Shown one piece after another: positions 12,801-24,500 of a stretch of 64,000 nucleotides of DNA. Made by a program: the position numbers and the translations under genes. Each line of letters opens with the position of its first letter. Position 1 is the first letter of the stretch. The DNA is from Ascaris suum (taxonomy: Eukaryota; Nematoda; Chromadorea; Rhabditida; Ascarididae). Where the stretch lies: assembly GCA_013433145.1 (NCBI GenBank), contig CM024179.1, positions 1,350,501-1,414,500 on the forward strand, written 5' to 3'. The notes under the pieces were generated by a model that saw only the letters and a program-made list of their open reading frames with translations, had not been told where the DNA came from and did not search any database.

Positions 12801-13809
12801 GCGAGATATTATTTTGATTAATTTTTGAGCACTAATAAAAACGATTACTGCAACATGAAAAAGTATTATAACGCCTAAGGGGTCGTGAAGCACCTATCAT
12901 CTAATTGAAAGTTTGCACCATGCTCGAGGTTACATCCCCCTTTAAATTGAAAGGAAGTCGACGATACGAACTGATCTGCTCAATTCATATGCTTTCCCTG
13001 ATGTTCCCATCCAGAATTCCTTGCCAGATTATGCGGTTATGTCGGGCAACTTGTCAGGTTTTAAGCGGCGCTTAGAGCACTAAGATCCGATGAAGATCCG
13101 GCAGTGACACAAACTGTTCGGTAGTCATAACTGTAAGCTGACTTACACTATCCTCGCATATTCCTGCATTTCTGCGAATCTCTATTCCTCATGATTTTTG
13201 GTCTTGAAAAAGACCAAAAATTTGTCTTGGACGGCCTTTTGAAGTTTTAAACGCATAGCTGTGTGCATTATTTATAACCGCAAATATATTTTTATTTATT
13301 ATTTCTTTATGGGTTTCTTTGTTGGATGGGTGATTGCAGTTTTTTTTTTTTTTTTGTTAATTAAATGCGTTTTTATTATATATATATTTTTTAATATTTG
13401 CATATTTCAAATTTGATATATTCAGATAAAAATGAAAAATCCTTTCATGTACGATAAATTTGCCAATAATTTAGCTCATCGCCAATATTTCCATAGCAGC
13501 ACTTGCAACAATCTCACCTATCGAATCTTGTACAACACATTATTAAGTTTCACGTATTTTATGGTTGCTGCCATTTACACATCTGTTATACCTGTCTTTT
13601 AAATGATAGCTTATACCTGTCGGTGACAAAAATATACCACCTGGATAATTTTTCTCGATTTATTGGAGGGGCAAATTTTGGTGAAGTGTCTCTAGATTTT
13701 TAGCATAGCTACAGATTTCACATCATTGTGGCTGTGATTCATATTTGCAGCTTGCTCATCATTAATTTTCTCTCTTGTGCTTTAGAGAGATGCAAGATGA
13801 GGTGGACAG

Positions 13810-13975
13810 GTGATATATGAAGGTGAAGTACAACATTACCTGGACGTTGTGTCTTCTCTTGTATATGTGTATATGCATGTCTGTCTGTCTGTTTGTCGGT
13901 CTGTCTGGTAGTTTCAATTCAGAAATCATTGAAGCTAGAATTATGAGATTTGATGGGTACGCCATGTTTTTCATT
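13810..13975 (-). repeat. dispersed (CAGA)n-core repeat, copy D
   Basis: Reverse-orientation copy. On the minus strand: CCATCAAATCTCATAATTCTAGCTT, a spacer, GAAACTACCAGACAGACCG and ACAGACAGACAGAC. Among the best-preserved members of the family. Confidence 0.6.
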
Positions 13976-14119
13976 TTTGACTATATTGAGATTTGTATAG
14001 AAGAACCTGTGCGTTTGATTGGCTTATTAAAAAAATATAAATGCATAATTGTGGAAATTTAATTATTTTTAACAGATTATAGAGAAAAATGTTTAGTTGA
14101 TCGGGCATGCACAACGCAA

Positions 14120-14138
14120 ACCCCCCCCCCCCCCCCCC
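14120..14138. repeat. poly-C tract
   Basis: Run of about 19 C between rpl-6 and mrpl-51. Confidence 0.95.
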
Positions 14139-14800
14139 ATCGTGCTAATCTCTTTGATTTTCATCGTTTCTTTAATTCCATGATGCTTGTTGGAAAATTT
14201 ATTGGAAGGGACAATTTCTTCTAAGTTATAAAATAATAGAAATTTCTAAAATAATAATAAAATAACTTCAGCCGTATAAAATAATATGCATAGATTATTG
14301 CATATAATATGGGCAGGTTGGAATTTAATTTCAACTGATGTTATAGCCATTGATTAATGAATTATTAAGTGAGGGATATCGATAGAGAAATGTGTTTTAT
14401 GTTTTTCTTGCGCTAATTTTATCCCTCTCTAAAAATAAGTTGTGTAACAATGTTATTCTTTAAAAATCAGTCTATTTTTTGAAATCTACATAACTTTAAA
14501 TTTCTTCTGATGCAAATTTGATTTCATCGAAATATGAAGTTATTCTTTCATATAGTCTTTGCGGTAACCAATTCGGACTAACCATATGAGGTGCCATCTT
14601 AGCTCGAAGTTCGCGAGTTTCGAGAGTGAGATTTTAGAATAATGCTCTCATTTTTCGCTTGGTTACCTCTACATCTAAATATTGAGAGACGCCATCGGCG
14701 AACAAGCGGGAGAGTCCATCTTTTGAGCTTGATGGTCATTTTGCAATACTACTTCATAGCTCTATAAATGTTGATTTTTTTTCTTGGCCTATATGACGAA

Positions 14801-14811
14801 TTCTAGGCGAG
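14801..14811 (+). promoter_or_regulatory. probable trans-splice acceptor of mrpl-51
   Basis: ATTCTAG at 14800-14806 is followed by GCGAG and the ATG at 14812. It resembles the set-up at the other gene starts of the window. Confidence 0.5.
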
Positions 14812-16544
14812 ATGCAAAGAGGAGTGCTTAGATGTACTCGTTTTGGTATACGTCCTACTCAAAGCTTTCGATTGATGCACGATCGAAGTAGTGTGCCACG
14901 TGTTGTCGACGATCATGAGGCGAAAATGCACAAAATTGTCGATGCGGGATACTATTATCGCTATCATCGCAAAGGAATTGATCCTTTGCCACGGATTCCC
15001 AATTGTCGTGTTCCAGTTGCTCGACCTCAATATAAAGGTAAGCAGATTTGCAGGTAGAAATTTAAATTCTTTATTTCTTTGATTGTTTACCTCATTTTAT
15101 GCCGTTTTTTTTCTTTTGCATTTTTTTTACCTAGCCATAAGTCCAGGATTAGGCGTTATTTAATGCATTATTTTAGCACTTTTACTTTCGATCGTAGTAA
15201 AAGCGCAGATTGATATAATCCTAGTCTAACTTTGACAGATTTTACGTTTGTTTGTTTATAAGTTTACATTGCTATTGACATTATAACGATTTTATACGTG
15301 CACAAATTGCACACACCTATCTGTCCACAAATTTCAACTCGTGGTCACCGATGGTGGAGAGGTGAAATTTTGTCGATGTAATACGTGGCATATGTTGATC
15401 TCCAAGAAAAAAAACCTTCCGAATTGATGTATCACCTTCAAAAAAAATTTCAGGCATCTAAATTTACCCGAAAAATTGCGGAAATTTCCCAAAAAAAACC
15501 AAATTTCCCAAAATCTAGCCAATTAGCTAAAGAAAATGGATATGCATATTTCCATTTTCTTCAGCTAATTGGCTAGAAAATCCTCTCTTTACAGTGGAAA
15601 ATGGACGCAAAATGTATGCTATTTTCGGGATTCGTTGATTAACTTGAAAAAGTCGCATTAAAACATCATCTTATGATATGCATCTTGTCCATCAAATTTT
15701 ATGACTTTAGTTTAAATGATCCGTTTACTGAAATCACCGCATAGACAATCAGACAGCCAGACAGACGCAGACATGCGGTAAAGCATAGATCCGACATCGC
15801 CATAGTGATCTTTTATAAGTGAATTTAGTTTATGAGAACGACAGGTGTGTCAAAGGTACGATGATCATGAAATACAGGTACGCGGCAAGATAAAATTTGA
15901 ATAAAGTGAGATGAATTTCTGAGAAAAATCGGTCTTTTTTTTTAAATGCAAAGCCGTCATCCGCTTTTCGATTGATTTAATGGTCGATGTAAACGACAGA
16001 TGTGTCGTATAATTATTAGAACACTTATAGTGGGCTAGCCCCTCTCCATCGTTTTCCCTCCTGATCCCCCCCCTTATCACCTACCCTTAACTGTCCTGCT
16101 CCTCTTCCTTGCTCTTTTCTAACCCGTTCCTCCATTTCGTCGACCAACAATTAATGCTGAACGATTTCAGTTCGAGAGCCATGGAGTGAGGCGCAAGCAC
16201 GTTTCGGTGAGAACGATTATATCGATTTACTCGGTGATGGTAGTGTACATCCAGCTCAATTGCAATATCATACACCGGCTTGGTTACGCGGTTTTCCGGG
16301 ACAACATCGTGCTAACGAATTGATTAAACTCATTCATTTTCGTAATTTGCATAAAGAGAAAATGCAAATTAATTCACCACGACGATGGCATGAACTTAAT
16401 AAACGTATCAAATACCTTCTACAGAGACATAACTATGAAAAACAGGACGAACTTAAAGATGAGAGGAATTTAGGACTTTGGGAAGAAAAACCCGATTATT
16501 TCTATAAGGATAAATCGAGACGAAGCTATCAGGATCTTGTCTGA
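14812..16544 (+). CDS. mrpl-51: mitochondrial ribosomal protein L51 (mL51)
   Basis: Nuclear-encoded protein of the mitochondrial large ribosomal subunit. Two exons, 14812-15037 and 16171-16544, join in phase to give 199 residues. The N-terminal 25-30 residues are basic and poor in acidic residues (MQRGVLRCTRFGIRPTQSFR), as expected of a mitochondrial targeting sequence. The second exon has the family's core: PWSEAQARFGENDYIDLLG, HPAQL, PAWLRGFPG followed by NELIKLIHFR, and WHELNKRIKYLLQRHNYEKQ, which parallels WLRGWKGNEL and LNKRIRYLYKHFN in vertebrate L51. A charged C-terminal extension of about 35 residues follows. The 1.1 kb intron holds a strong hairpin (15514-15577) and a (CAGA)n repeat. 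The next gene on the same strand is Dicer, about 2 kb downstream. Confidence 0.88.
15514..15577. ncRNA. near-perfect 64-base hairpin in the mrpl-51 intron
   Basis: Arm 1 (15514-15540, TCTAGCCAATTAGCTAAAG...) pairs with arm 2 (15551-15577, ...CTTCAGCTAATTGGCTAGA) over 27 positions with one mismatch, around a 10-base loop (TATGCATATT). The total length fits a miRNA precursor. I do not recognise the arm sequences as a known miRNA. A small inverted-repeat element (MITE remnant) is the main alternative. Confidence 0.4.
15675..15830 (+). repeat. dispersed (CAGA)n-core repeat, copy E
   Basis: CCATCAAATTTTATGACTTTAG..., then CAGACAGCCAGACAGACGCAGACATG, then GCATAGATCCGACATCG and TTTTATAAG. Lies in the mrpl-51 intron, 100 bases after the hairpin. 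Confidence 0.6.
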
Positions 16545-18580
16545 ATGATGCTAAATATTAGGAGTTCATGTGGCTAATAGTATATTTTGCTTATTATATA
16601 ATGCTTGGTTCGATATTAGTTTAAAAAGAAATGATAGTCTCATATTGCATGCCTAAACGAATCGACGACATATGTAGATAGGTAATTTCATCATCGATAT
16701 TTGTTTATTCGCGGTGAATACCTTTGGGGGGAGGTGGGTATGGGGGAGGTGAAGTTCGTTTTCTTTCGCAAATGATAGGAATATTTTCATTGGTTGAGTT
16801 GTTGATTTGTTGCGCGGCTAATTCATATCGACTTTAGGTGCATTTTGATGGTCCTTTATCATTTATTAGTGTCATCCATTCTTTGAAACAATCTTGGCCA
16901 CCTATATTCGTCGTTTCATTTAAAACTTTTGTTACGTTTCCTTTGCTTCAAAGGTATGATGATAAGTCGGTATTTATTTATTTATTTAATTCCTTTCAAT
17001 CAACAGAGCATTCATTTGCGAATAAATATCTCTTCATATCGTTTCCACTTGCCTTGACCCAATGTCTCCCTGATCCGGTTGACTGTTGTGGTCTTTAGGA
17101 CGGCTTCTACTTCTTGCAGGTCAGTTGCATGAACTTGTGTAGTTTATTAGAGATAAATCAATGCCGTATGATTGGATGAATTTCTATTTTATAATAGTTT
17201 TCAACGTGTAAAATTTGCATTATTGCCAACGCTTAAATAAATCGAAAAAAGGACTGTATTTGTTTTTTTCTCAAAATATTTCGATTTTTTTTTTTTGATT
17301 TCTGAGATAATTAAGGACTTTATTCGATTAGCATATTTTATTCATTTAATTTTCCTCACTTAATGTGCATAAAAAATGATGCAAACGATAGAGAGATAGC
17401 GATTACTTTTAATCACAACAGTGCCTTATTAGTTATATTATTTTAAGTGCAAGTGTTTAGCCTTCTTACAGGTTTCTTTTGCTTTAAAATTGCAACTAGA
17501 AATGTGCAGGAAGTCAGATGGTCTTGTGGAAGTTAGATAAATTCAGGTAGTCTTGTGCAAAAAATTCGACAATGCCAAAATTTCTCAGCTAATGTTGTAC
17601 AGAAAGGAGTTCTCTGATTCCAGTTATACTGTTGATGCATTGTCGTGGTTATTTTGAGGAGAGGTCGAGGTGAGAGAGGGATTTGAAGAGGGGGGAGAAG
17701 GGTTCAGAGACCATTGAAGAGTAATAAGAAATTGCTGGAAAAAAATGGAGTTATTAATAGTATAATTTATATCTTAGATGAGGTATATTGTTTATCCTCT
17801 ATCGAAACCATGAATAATTCTCATAATTTTTATTCTTTTTATTATTTTTATTTATAGCGATTTAAAAAAAAGAATCTCTTCCTTCAATCTTCAGTTATTT
17901 TTTTTTAATTGAATATCTTTTGCAAACGAATGATTATGCGCCTAATTACCACATACAACGTTCAAGTTGAATTTCCTCTTATCCTTGTGGCATTACCTGA
18001 AATTCTAACGGCGTAAATCAAATCTTTCAGTGGAAAACATTTCGGGATTGAACAAATTTGGGTGGAGAGAAAGCACATTTTCGAGACGAGAGGGGGGGGG
18101 GGAGGAGGACTTGGAGAAAAAGGTGCGGGGTGGGGGGGGGGAGGAATTAAAGAAAAGATGCAAGGAAGGGGAAAATGTGGGAGGGCAATTGAAGGAAGAT
18201 ATGCTATTGGTGCTAACATAAATGCTACGATGATTTGCTTTCCTATATGATTTGATTTTGTATTTCGCTTTTTACTTTTTTTTTGCTGTCACTATCATCA
18301 TTGTGAAGGAAACGGTCAATATCTGATGTTTTTATCAATAAATGCTGATTGATATTGCTTTCATTGATGCAATTAATTAATGAAACGATGTTTTTTTTTT
18401 CTTCTATCGTTGAAACTTTTTTTAAAATACAATAGTGCAATAATTTCTTTTATTTTTTTTTAAATTTTTTTTTTTCAACGAACGATATATTTGTATATTG
18501 TTGTGTTTATCATTGACGTTACATAATGTCGATACTACGTTTATATTTTAGTAAGTTAAGAGTTGATAATAAAACTTTTT
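16545..18580. other. region between mrpl-51 and Dicer
   Basis: No gene seen. Contains GGGGGG-rich purine tracts at 16726-16750 and 18091-18142. Both genes are on the plus strand; the roughly 2 kb gap is longer than a classical tight nematode operon spacing, and no polyadenylation signal could be assigned with confidence. Confidence 0.5.
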
Positions 18581-18591
18581 TTAAGGGGATA
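18578..18591 (+). promoter_or_regulatory. probable trans-splice acceptor of Dicer
   Basis: CTTTTTTTAAG ends at 18585, six bases before the ATG at 18592. An in-frame ATG at 18526 lies upstream of this acceptor and is not preferred, because homology to nematode DCR-1 starts at 18592. Confidence 0.45.
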
Positions 18592-21590
18592 ATGGTGATA
18601 CGAACGAGTACAAATGAAGTGGATAAGAATTTCTTCACACCAAGAGATTATCAGGTTGGTTTTATTGCTTGTCGATTTTTTATTTCATCGTTACAACGTG
18701 ATACTTTCGCTTAGAATAAAAAAAAAAATGAAATATATAGTTGGAATAACTTTAAGATGGGATTTCATTACAAATAAGACAGCATAGCTTTTAATCTTTT
18801 AACAGTATAGAGAGCAATCTTACTGGTGTTTTTTGTTACAGTAGAAAATATTTTGAAATTGGTAATAAATTGTACTAGTAAAAAGTAATGTTGTTCGTAG
18901 TATTATTCAAACAGATCTCGACATTCAAACATCCAAATAGATCTCGACAAGGTTTTGAGGCACTTAGAGCTTCAGATAGTTCCAGACGTCGACAACCGAT
19001 CTACTGAGTCGAAATGGTTTCCAATATGGTAAACAGATAGCCGAGTTCCTATATCATGTATACCTTCCTGGTTACGAAAAGATGAGGGGAGAGTAGGCAG
19101 TGATTGGAGCTAGATTAAATGTATAGAGGTGGATCTTTGAATTAAATTTTCATTAACCTATTTTTAAATATTTGAGAAAAAACAAATTATAGATAGAATT
19201 ATTGGACAAGGCATGCAGAGGAAACGTTATAGTACCATTGGGAACTGGATCGGGTAAAACGTTTATTGCGGTCTTGTTGATAAAGGAACATACATGTAAA
19301 TTAATAGAGCCATTGGAGAATGGTGGAAAACGCGCATTCTTTCTCGTTGATAAAGGTATGCTATTGTTTACCTATATAATTGCAGTGTTGATTTATATTT
19401 ATTACCTCTTGATTATTCGGTCGTTTAATATGAGAGTATAGTTATAATTTAATTAAATATTTTTTTTAATTGAAGAAAGTAATTTAGTACCTATGAAGTA
19501 ATGAAGTAGGTGGAATAATCTTGGAATATTTTGCAGTCTTAGTGAGGTGTGTTGTTCACTTCCGCTCTCATTATATATAACGATGATGAATTTGACGTTA
19601 GTTAATTGTGCTAGAGGACAAACCAACCATAGTGAAATATTATCAACATACTAGTGTTACTGCTAGTGTTTTTTATTTTCTTATATATTTACTAATATTA
19701 TATCTACTTCCCTATTTATCTTTTCCACGTATTTCACATTTATGAAGTTATATGTTGGTGATGAAGTTGGTGAGCATGGGTTGACGATTGCTTTTGCGGG
19801 TTCTAGTTGTGGTTATAGCAGTGATAATTCGCTGCAAAGTTGAGCCTCGTACGAATATTTCCTCTCTCAAGCATAAATTTGGTTATAGTCGATATTGATA
19901 ATCTATAAATTCTATGCAATTGTTTTGGGAAATATTTTGGGTAAAATTCTATATGTTTGGGTAATATTTCGTTAATATTAGGGAAATATAAAACACTTTT
20001 TTGCAGTTTCTTTGGTTGATCAACAAGCCGCACATATCGAACATCATACGACGTTGAAAGTTGGCAGAATGCATGGTCATCTCAATTCTGATATATGGTC
20101 CGACCAATCCAAATTCAATACATTTATTGCCGAGCATCAAGTACGTCGTTCAACTTCCGGTTGTGATCTACTTCCGGATTTTTTTCCGTGCTGAAAGAAA
20201 CGGGAAGATTGGAGGGGAGAGGGGAAGGGATGAAGGGGGGAGAGGGGGATTTGGAGTTGGACTTTTTTAACTGAAATATTAGTGATGGAGTTTAGAAGAA
20301 ATGAATTCGATACGCGCTTCATATGTTTGCTGTATTATATGCAGTGGTTTTCTTCGTTTTTTCAACTCTGTCTGTACAACGGTGGGATTTTTCGCTATAG
20401 GGGAACCTCGCGTTTCACTAGGAGACAATCTCGCGAAAAGGAGAGGTTTCCGATGATATAATTGTCTGGTAAAGATTTGAGGGAGGTAAAAAGGGTATCA
20501 TCGTTGGACGCTGGACTTGAATCGACCATTCGTAGATGGCGACGATTGGATCGATCCTTCTTGGAGCTTATTATTGTGCACGTCGTATGCAGCTTGTTCT
20601 AATTTGATGTTTTTTTTCCACTAAAATAAAATAGTGCAATAAAATGTTGAGGTGGTCGTATCGACAGCTCAAGTATTTCTGGATGTGCTGGATCATGCAT
20701 TCTTCAATATGAATAATGCAGCGTTGTTGATATTTGACGAATGCCATCATGTTCTTGGCAGTAAACATGCCTATCGGGTCATTATGCATCGCTATTCACA
20801 ACTCCCTAAAAGTAAGTCTCTTCCCGCTGTCAATCTGAATCACCTCTTCTTTAATAGTTTATGCCAATTTTCGTCTTTTTTTTGGTTACAGTGGTTTGGG
20901 ACAGTCCGTTTGATATTATCTTTTTTTTGAGATTTTATTTTCTTAAAAGGGGGGAAGAGGTACTGAAAGGTTGGATAGAGATATTTCATTTCCAATTTTG
21001 ATAGAATTATGAGCGATAAAAATCCGATGATGTTTTGTGCGAACTCTTGCCCCGATGTTTCTTTGTTGACTTCACGAAGATTTCAGGCGATAAATAGTTT
21101 TCTCTAGCGATAGGTTTTGGTATTCATTAAGCGATCGTCGATCGTGTCTTAGGACGATTTTATAGATAAGAATTTAGAGGTTCCTCTTTTAATGATAGGC
21201 AAAATGAAGTGATTATTACTTGCTGAGCTTGTCGGACTCCCACCCCCCCCCCCCTCCTTCCCCCTTCATGGCCAGTTAAATCGTTTATGAATTAAATGGA
21301 ATTTCATTCTATCACTTAAAGTGCCTGAACTTTTTGTAAAAAAAAATTGCCTATTTTTTGAAATTTCCGGCAAAATTATTCGATATTTATTCAGTATTGT
21401 TTAGGGTGCTCATATTTATTGTTTTTCATAACGTGTTAATTGCATTTTATTAGGCGAAAGACCAAAAATATTGGGTTTAACTGCGTCGTTGATCAACAAT
21501 AAAACACCACCGAGTAATCTGGAGCGAGTGCTCGAGAAACTCGAACTCATTATGCAAAGCAATATTGAAACGGCTAGCGATCTTGTATCG
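18592..21590 (+). other. Dicer helicase N-terminal (ATPase) half
   Basis: Exons 1-5, residues about 1-219. The Walker A motif GTGSGKT is at residues 38-44, the motif II DECH box at 149-152 (LLIFDECHH) and motif III LTAS at 182-185. All are intact, so ATP binding and hydrolysis are expected, as in nematode DCR-1. Exon 4 can only start at 20652 (TTGAG acceptor), because the better AG upstream gives stops or the wrong frame. Confidence 0.9.
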
Positions 21591-24500
21591 GTTAGTTATG
21601 AATACTTTCATTTAAATATTACTATCAGTTAAGCTTATTTTCAGGCGTAATTTTTGTCGATAAGGATGTTTTGTGTTTTTAATTTTTTATGAGGGTTGTA
21701 GAGCTCCAGCCTAGGTAAAGAGTTCGAACCGTACTTATAAAATGCTGGTCTTTATTCTTCGGTGAATTCGCTAATATTTATTGATTAGTATGCCTATATT
21801 AGTTCACTTTGTCAATTTTTTCCTTTCGTAGGCTAAAGCTGCAAGTCGTTGTAGTAAAACTGTAAACGAACCTGTTATACAACTTAATTACCGGTCGGTC
21901 ATTTCGATGTTGAAATGCTTTGTGTAATTTTCTAATTGTTTATCTGTTAGATTGGATATGTTTTGTTGAATGGCATTGAGGAATATAATTCGCACTGATA
22001 TTCCATCCTATCTTCGTTTAAGGAATATCTTCGGCAATTTTGTCGAGAGAAAGGGAATGGGATGGCCCAATCTGGTTGGCTAATATGCTAGATGCTGATC
22101 CAGTGAATGGATTTTAACTTCGATGGAGCATTTAACGTCATTATTTTTAATTTCAATTAAGTTTTACTTGATGGCGATATAGTGTGCGGAAAGCGACAGA
22201 TTGAGGAGGGAACAGTTTTTCTGGAAAGTGGGATGGGAGGGGACGAGAATAGGGGAGAGATTGGGATGAACTCTTAGGAGAGATTCCAGGTCAACCTCTA
22301 AGGACCCGATCTCGGATTAAGCTATATCCTTGAAGAATTTCGTAAAGATTGAATGCTTTGAGGTGGCGAAATATGGTGCTAAGCCAAAAGAGTTCGTGAT
22401 TGAATGTGAAGATTTTATCTACGATGAATGTAAAGCGAGCAGAAAAGTCATCTCACTCTTGGTAGGTTTACTTCTTTAGTTTTTAGTGCTGAAATTATTT
22501 CTTGATAAGAGTATAGCGAACGCATTAAAAGTTCTTATAGGTGAAATGGGGAATGTTTTTTTTCGGATTGTTAATTTTTTATTGAAATTTATTATTGGAA
22601 TGTATGAAATATTTATGTAATTCGTAAAATATATGAAGAATTAAAAATAATATTTAAATATTGCTATGGTTCCCCAAAAAGAGAGTCTTAGCTGTTTCAT
22701 CATACTATAATTGAACTATTTTATTGCTGTATAATTTCGTTTTCAAAAGGCAATAATTCACCTCAATGGATGAGCTGTTCGCATTATATGTAAATGAGTT
22801 AAATATGGTCATATGAAGGTTAGGGCTTAGACTCGTGTCGTGCCGATCGGATGCTGATGAGTCGATTCACCGTCGTTCCTCTTATGACGATCGGGCCGCC
22901 TTACTCGAGCACTATCGTCCCGATGAGGGAGCTAGGAGGGGTGGCTCGATTGAGCGGAGCCAGCAAATCTAGTCGGAGCTTAGTTCCAGCCGGTCGCGCA
23001 ATAAACCAACCAATCCTGAACGATGAATTATTTAGCGTAGTTTGGTTTCAATTTTTAATTTCAACTTCATTTTTTTGGAATTAAAATTTTTTAATGTTTA
23101 TATAAACATCATTTCTATTGGTATAGAAGTGTTTTCCAGGAGGATTTACGTGCAATGTGTATGGAATGTCGGGAGTTTCATCCGGAATTTGATGTCGATC
23201 CGAGGAAACCATTAATGGAAGCTATCAACAGGACATTATCGGTTTTTAAACAAATGGGTCCTTGGTGCGCATGGAAAGTTTGCCAGGTAATGAGATCTTT
23301 CTTGTGATTATAGTCGTTATTGTCACGCATCTATGAAATATTTATTGGTGTTGGAATACGCTATCGTATATTTTTCTTGACTTTGAAGAAGCCTGTATTA
23401 TTTGAGGGAATTGTTTATGAAATTATTTATTTACTTATTTATTTATTTATTTATTTATTTACTTATTTACTTATTTACTTATTGGAAAGGATTGTTAACG
23501 AATTGCAATAATTACCTGGCTCACCTTACATCAAGGTAGCACAATTATGAAGTTGTTTCGCAAAGCTTTGACCGTTTAGTTGTATCATCATGTGTTGCGC
23601 GATTATGAAATAGAACTTAACTTGCAGCTCTTTCAAAGACAACTAAAGAAGCATATAGGTCAACCATTTCTAACAGAAAAGCAAATATTATTTTTACAAA
23701 TGGGTGAGACAACGATGCGTTTATCGAAGAAAATACTCGATGAAAAGGTGCGCTTCTTTTTTATTCGTATTGGAAAATATTCCACAACATTACCTGTCTT
23801 ACCTGTACTTCTTTTCCTCTTTATATAACCTATTTCCGAATATTTTTAGCCTCCTTACATCATTCGACGACTTCATGAAATTTAAAAAATATATATATAT
23901 ACTTCATTGTTTTATTGTTTTTGGTGTTTTTGTTTTTTTTTTTTTTCCAAAATGAATCGATTTTTCTATTTTTCGGTTCTCAGAAATTTCGTCCTCAGTT
24001 CGAGTTGGCGTTATATTCAGGTGCTTATCGCAAACTCAATGCACCATGTTAATAATTGAATTTTATTTGTTTGTTTTTGAGCATTGCATTGCAATGCAAC
24101 AATTGCATATTGCATTTGCATAGTCAAGAATTTTTTTTTTTGGCGGAGGGAGGGGAAATTGATAGTGGTGTTCAAGTGGTGGTGGGGGGGGGGGGGGGAG
24201 GAATGTGTTTATGTTGTATTCGTGACATGAACTTCTGTACGCTAAGCAAAAGTATGCATCTCCTGAATGTTTTTATAAATTTCAACGCATTAGGCTAAGT
24301 GAATAGAAGTCGGATAGTATTACTGTTGAGTTGTATCTAAAATTCAACAAAGGAGAGGTCGTGTTCTCTTATGGCGAAAGGTCTTGAAATTGGGGCCCTG
24401 AGGGTACGAGTTGGACAGCACCGTTCAAGACATCGGACTGGATAAATAAGCCAAAATACGAGTGAAACAATGCAATTCAAATTGGCAGTCAAGTATTTTG

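Larger units (their letters stand above)
10603..14800. other. gene-poor region between rpl-6 and mrpl-51
   Basis: Apart from the weak candidate frame at 11739-12005, this holds a T-rich and AT-rich block (12415-12800), a C-run at 14120-14138 and one reverse copy of the (CAGA)n repeat. The two flanking genes are divergent, so their promoters should lie here; no motif could be assigned. Confidence 0.5.

Noticed and set aside
21720..21735. GTTCGAACC resembling a tRNA T-arm
   Set aside because: No matching acceptor stem or D-arm around it.
21833..21895. Possible Dicer exon [18 protein letters not shown]
   Set aside because: Good acceptor but no usable donor, and no counterpart in Dicer between SDLVS and AKYGAKPKE.
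23984..24019. Possible Dicer exon [12 protein letters not shown] after a CTCAG acceptor
   Set aside because: It would leave phase 1, and the next exon (25043) must start in phase 0; exons 8 and 9 join correctly without it.
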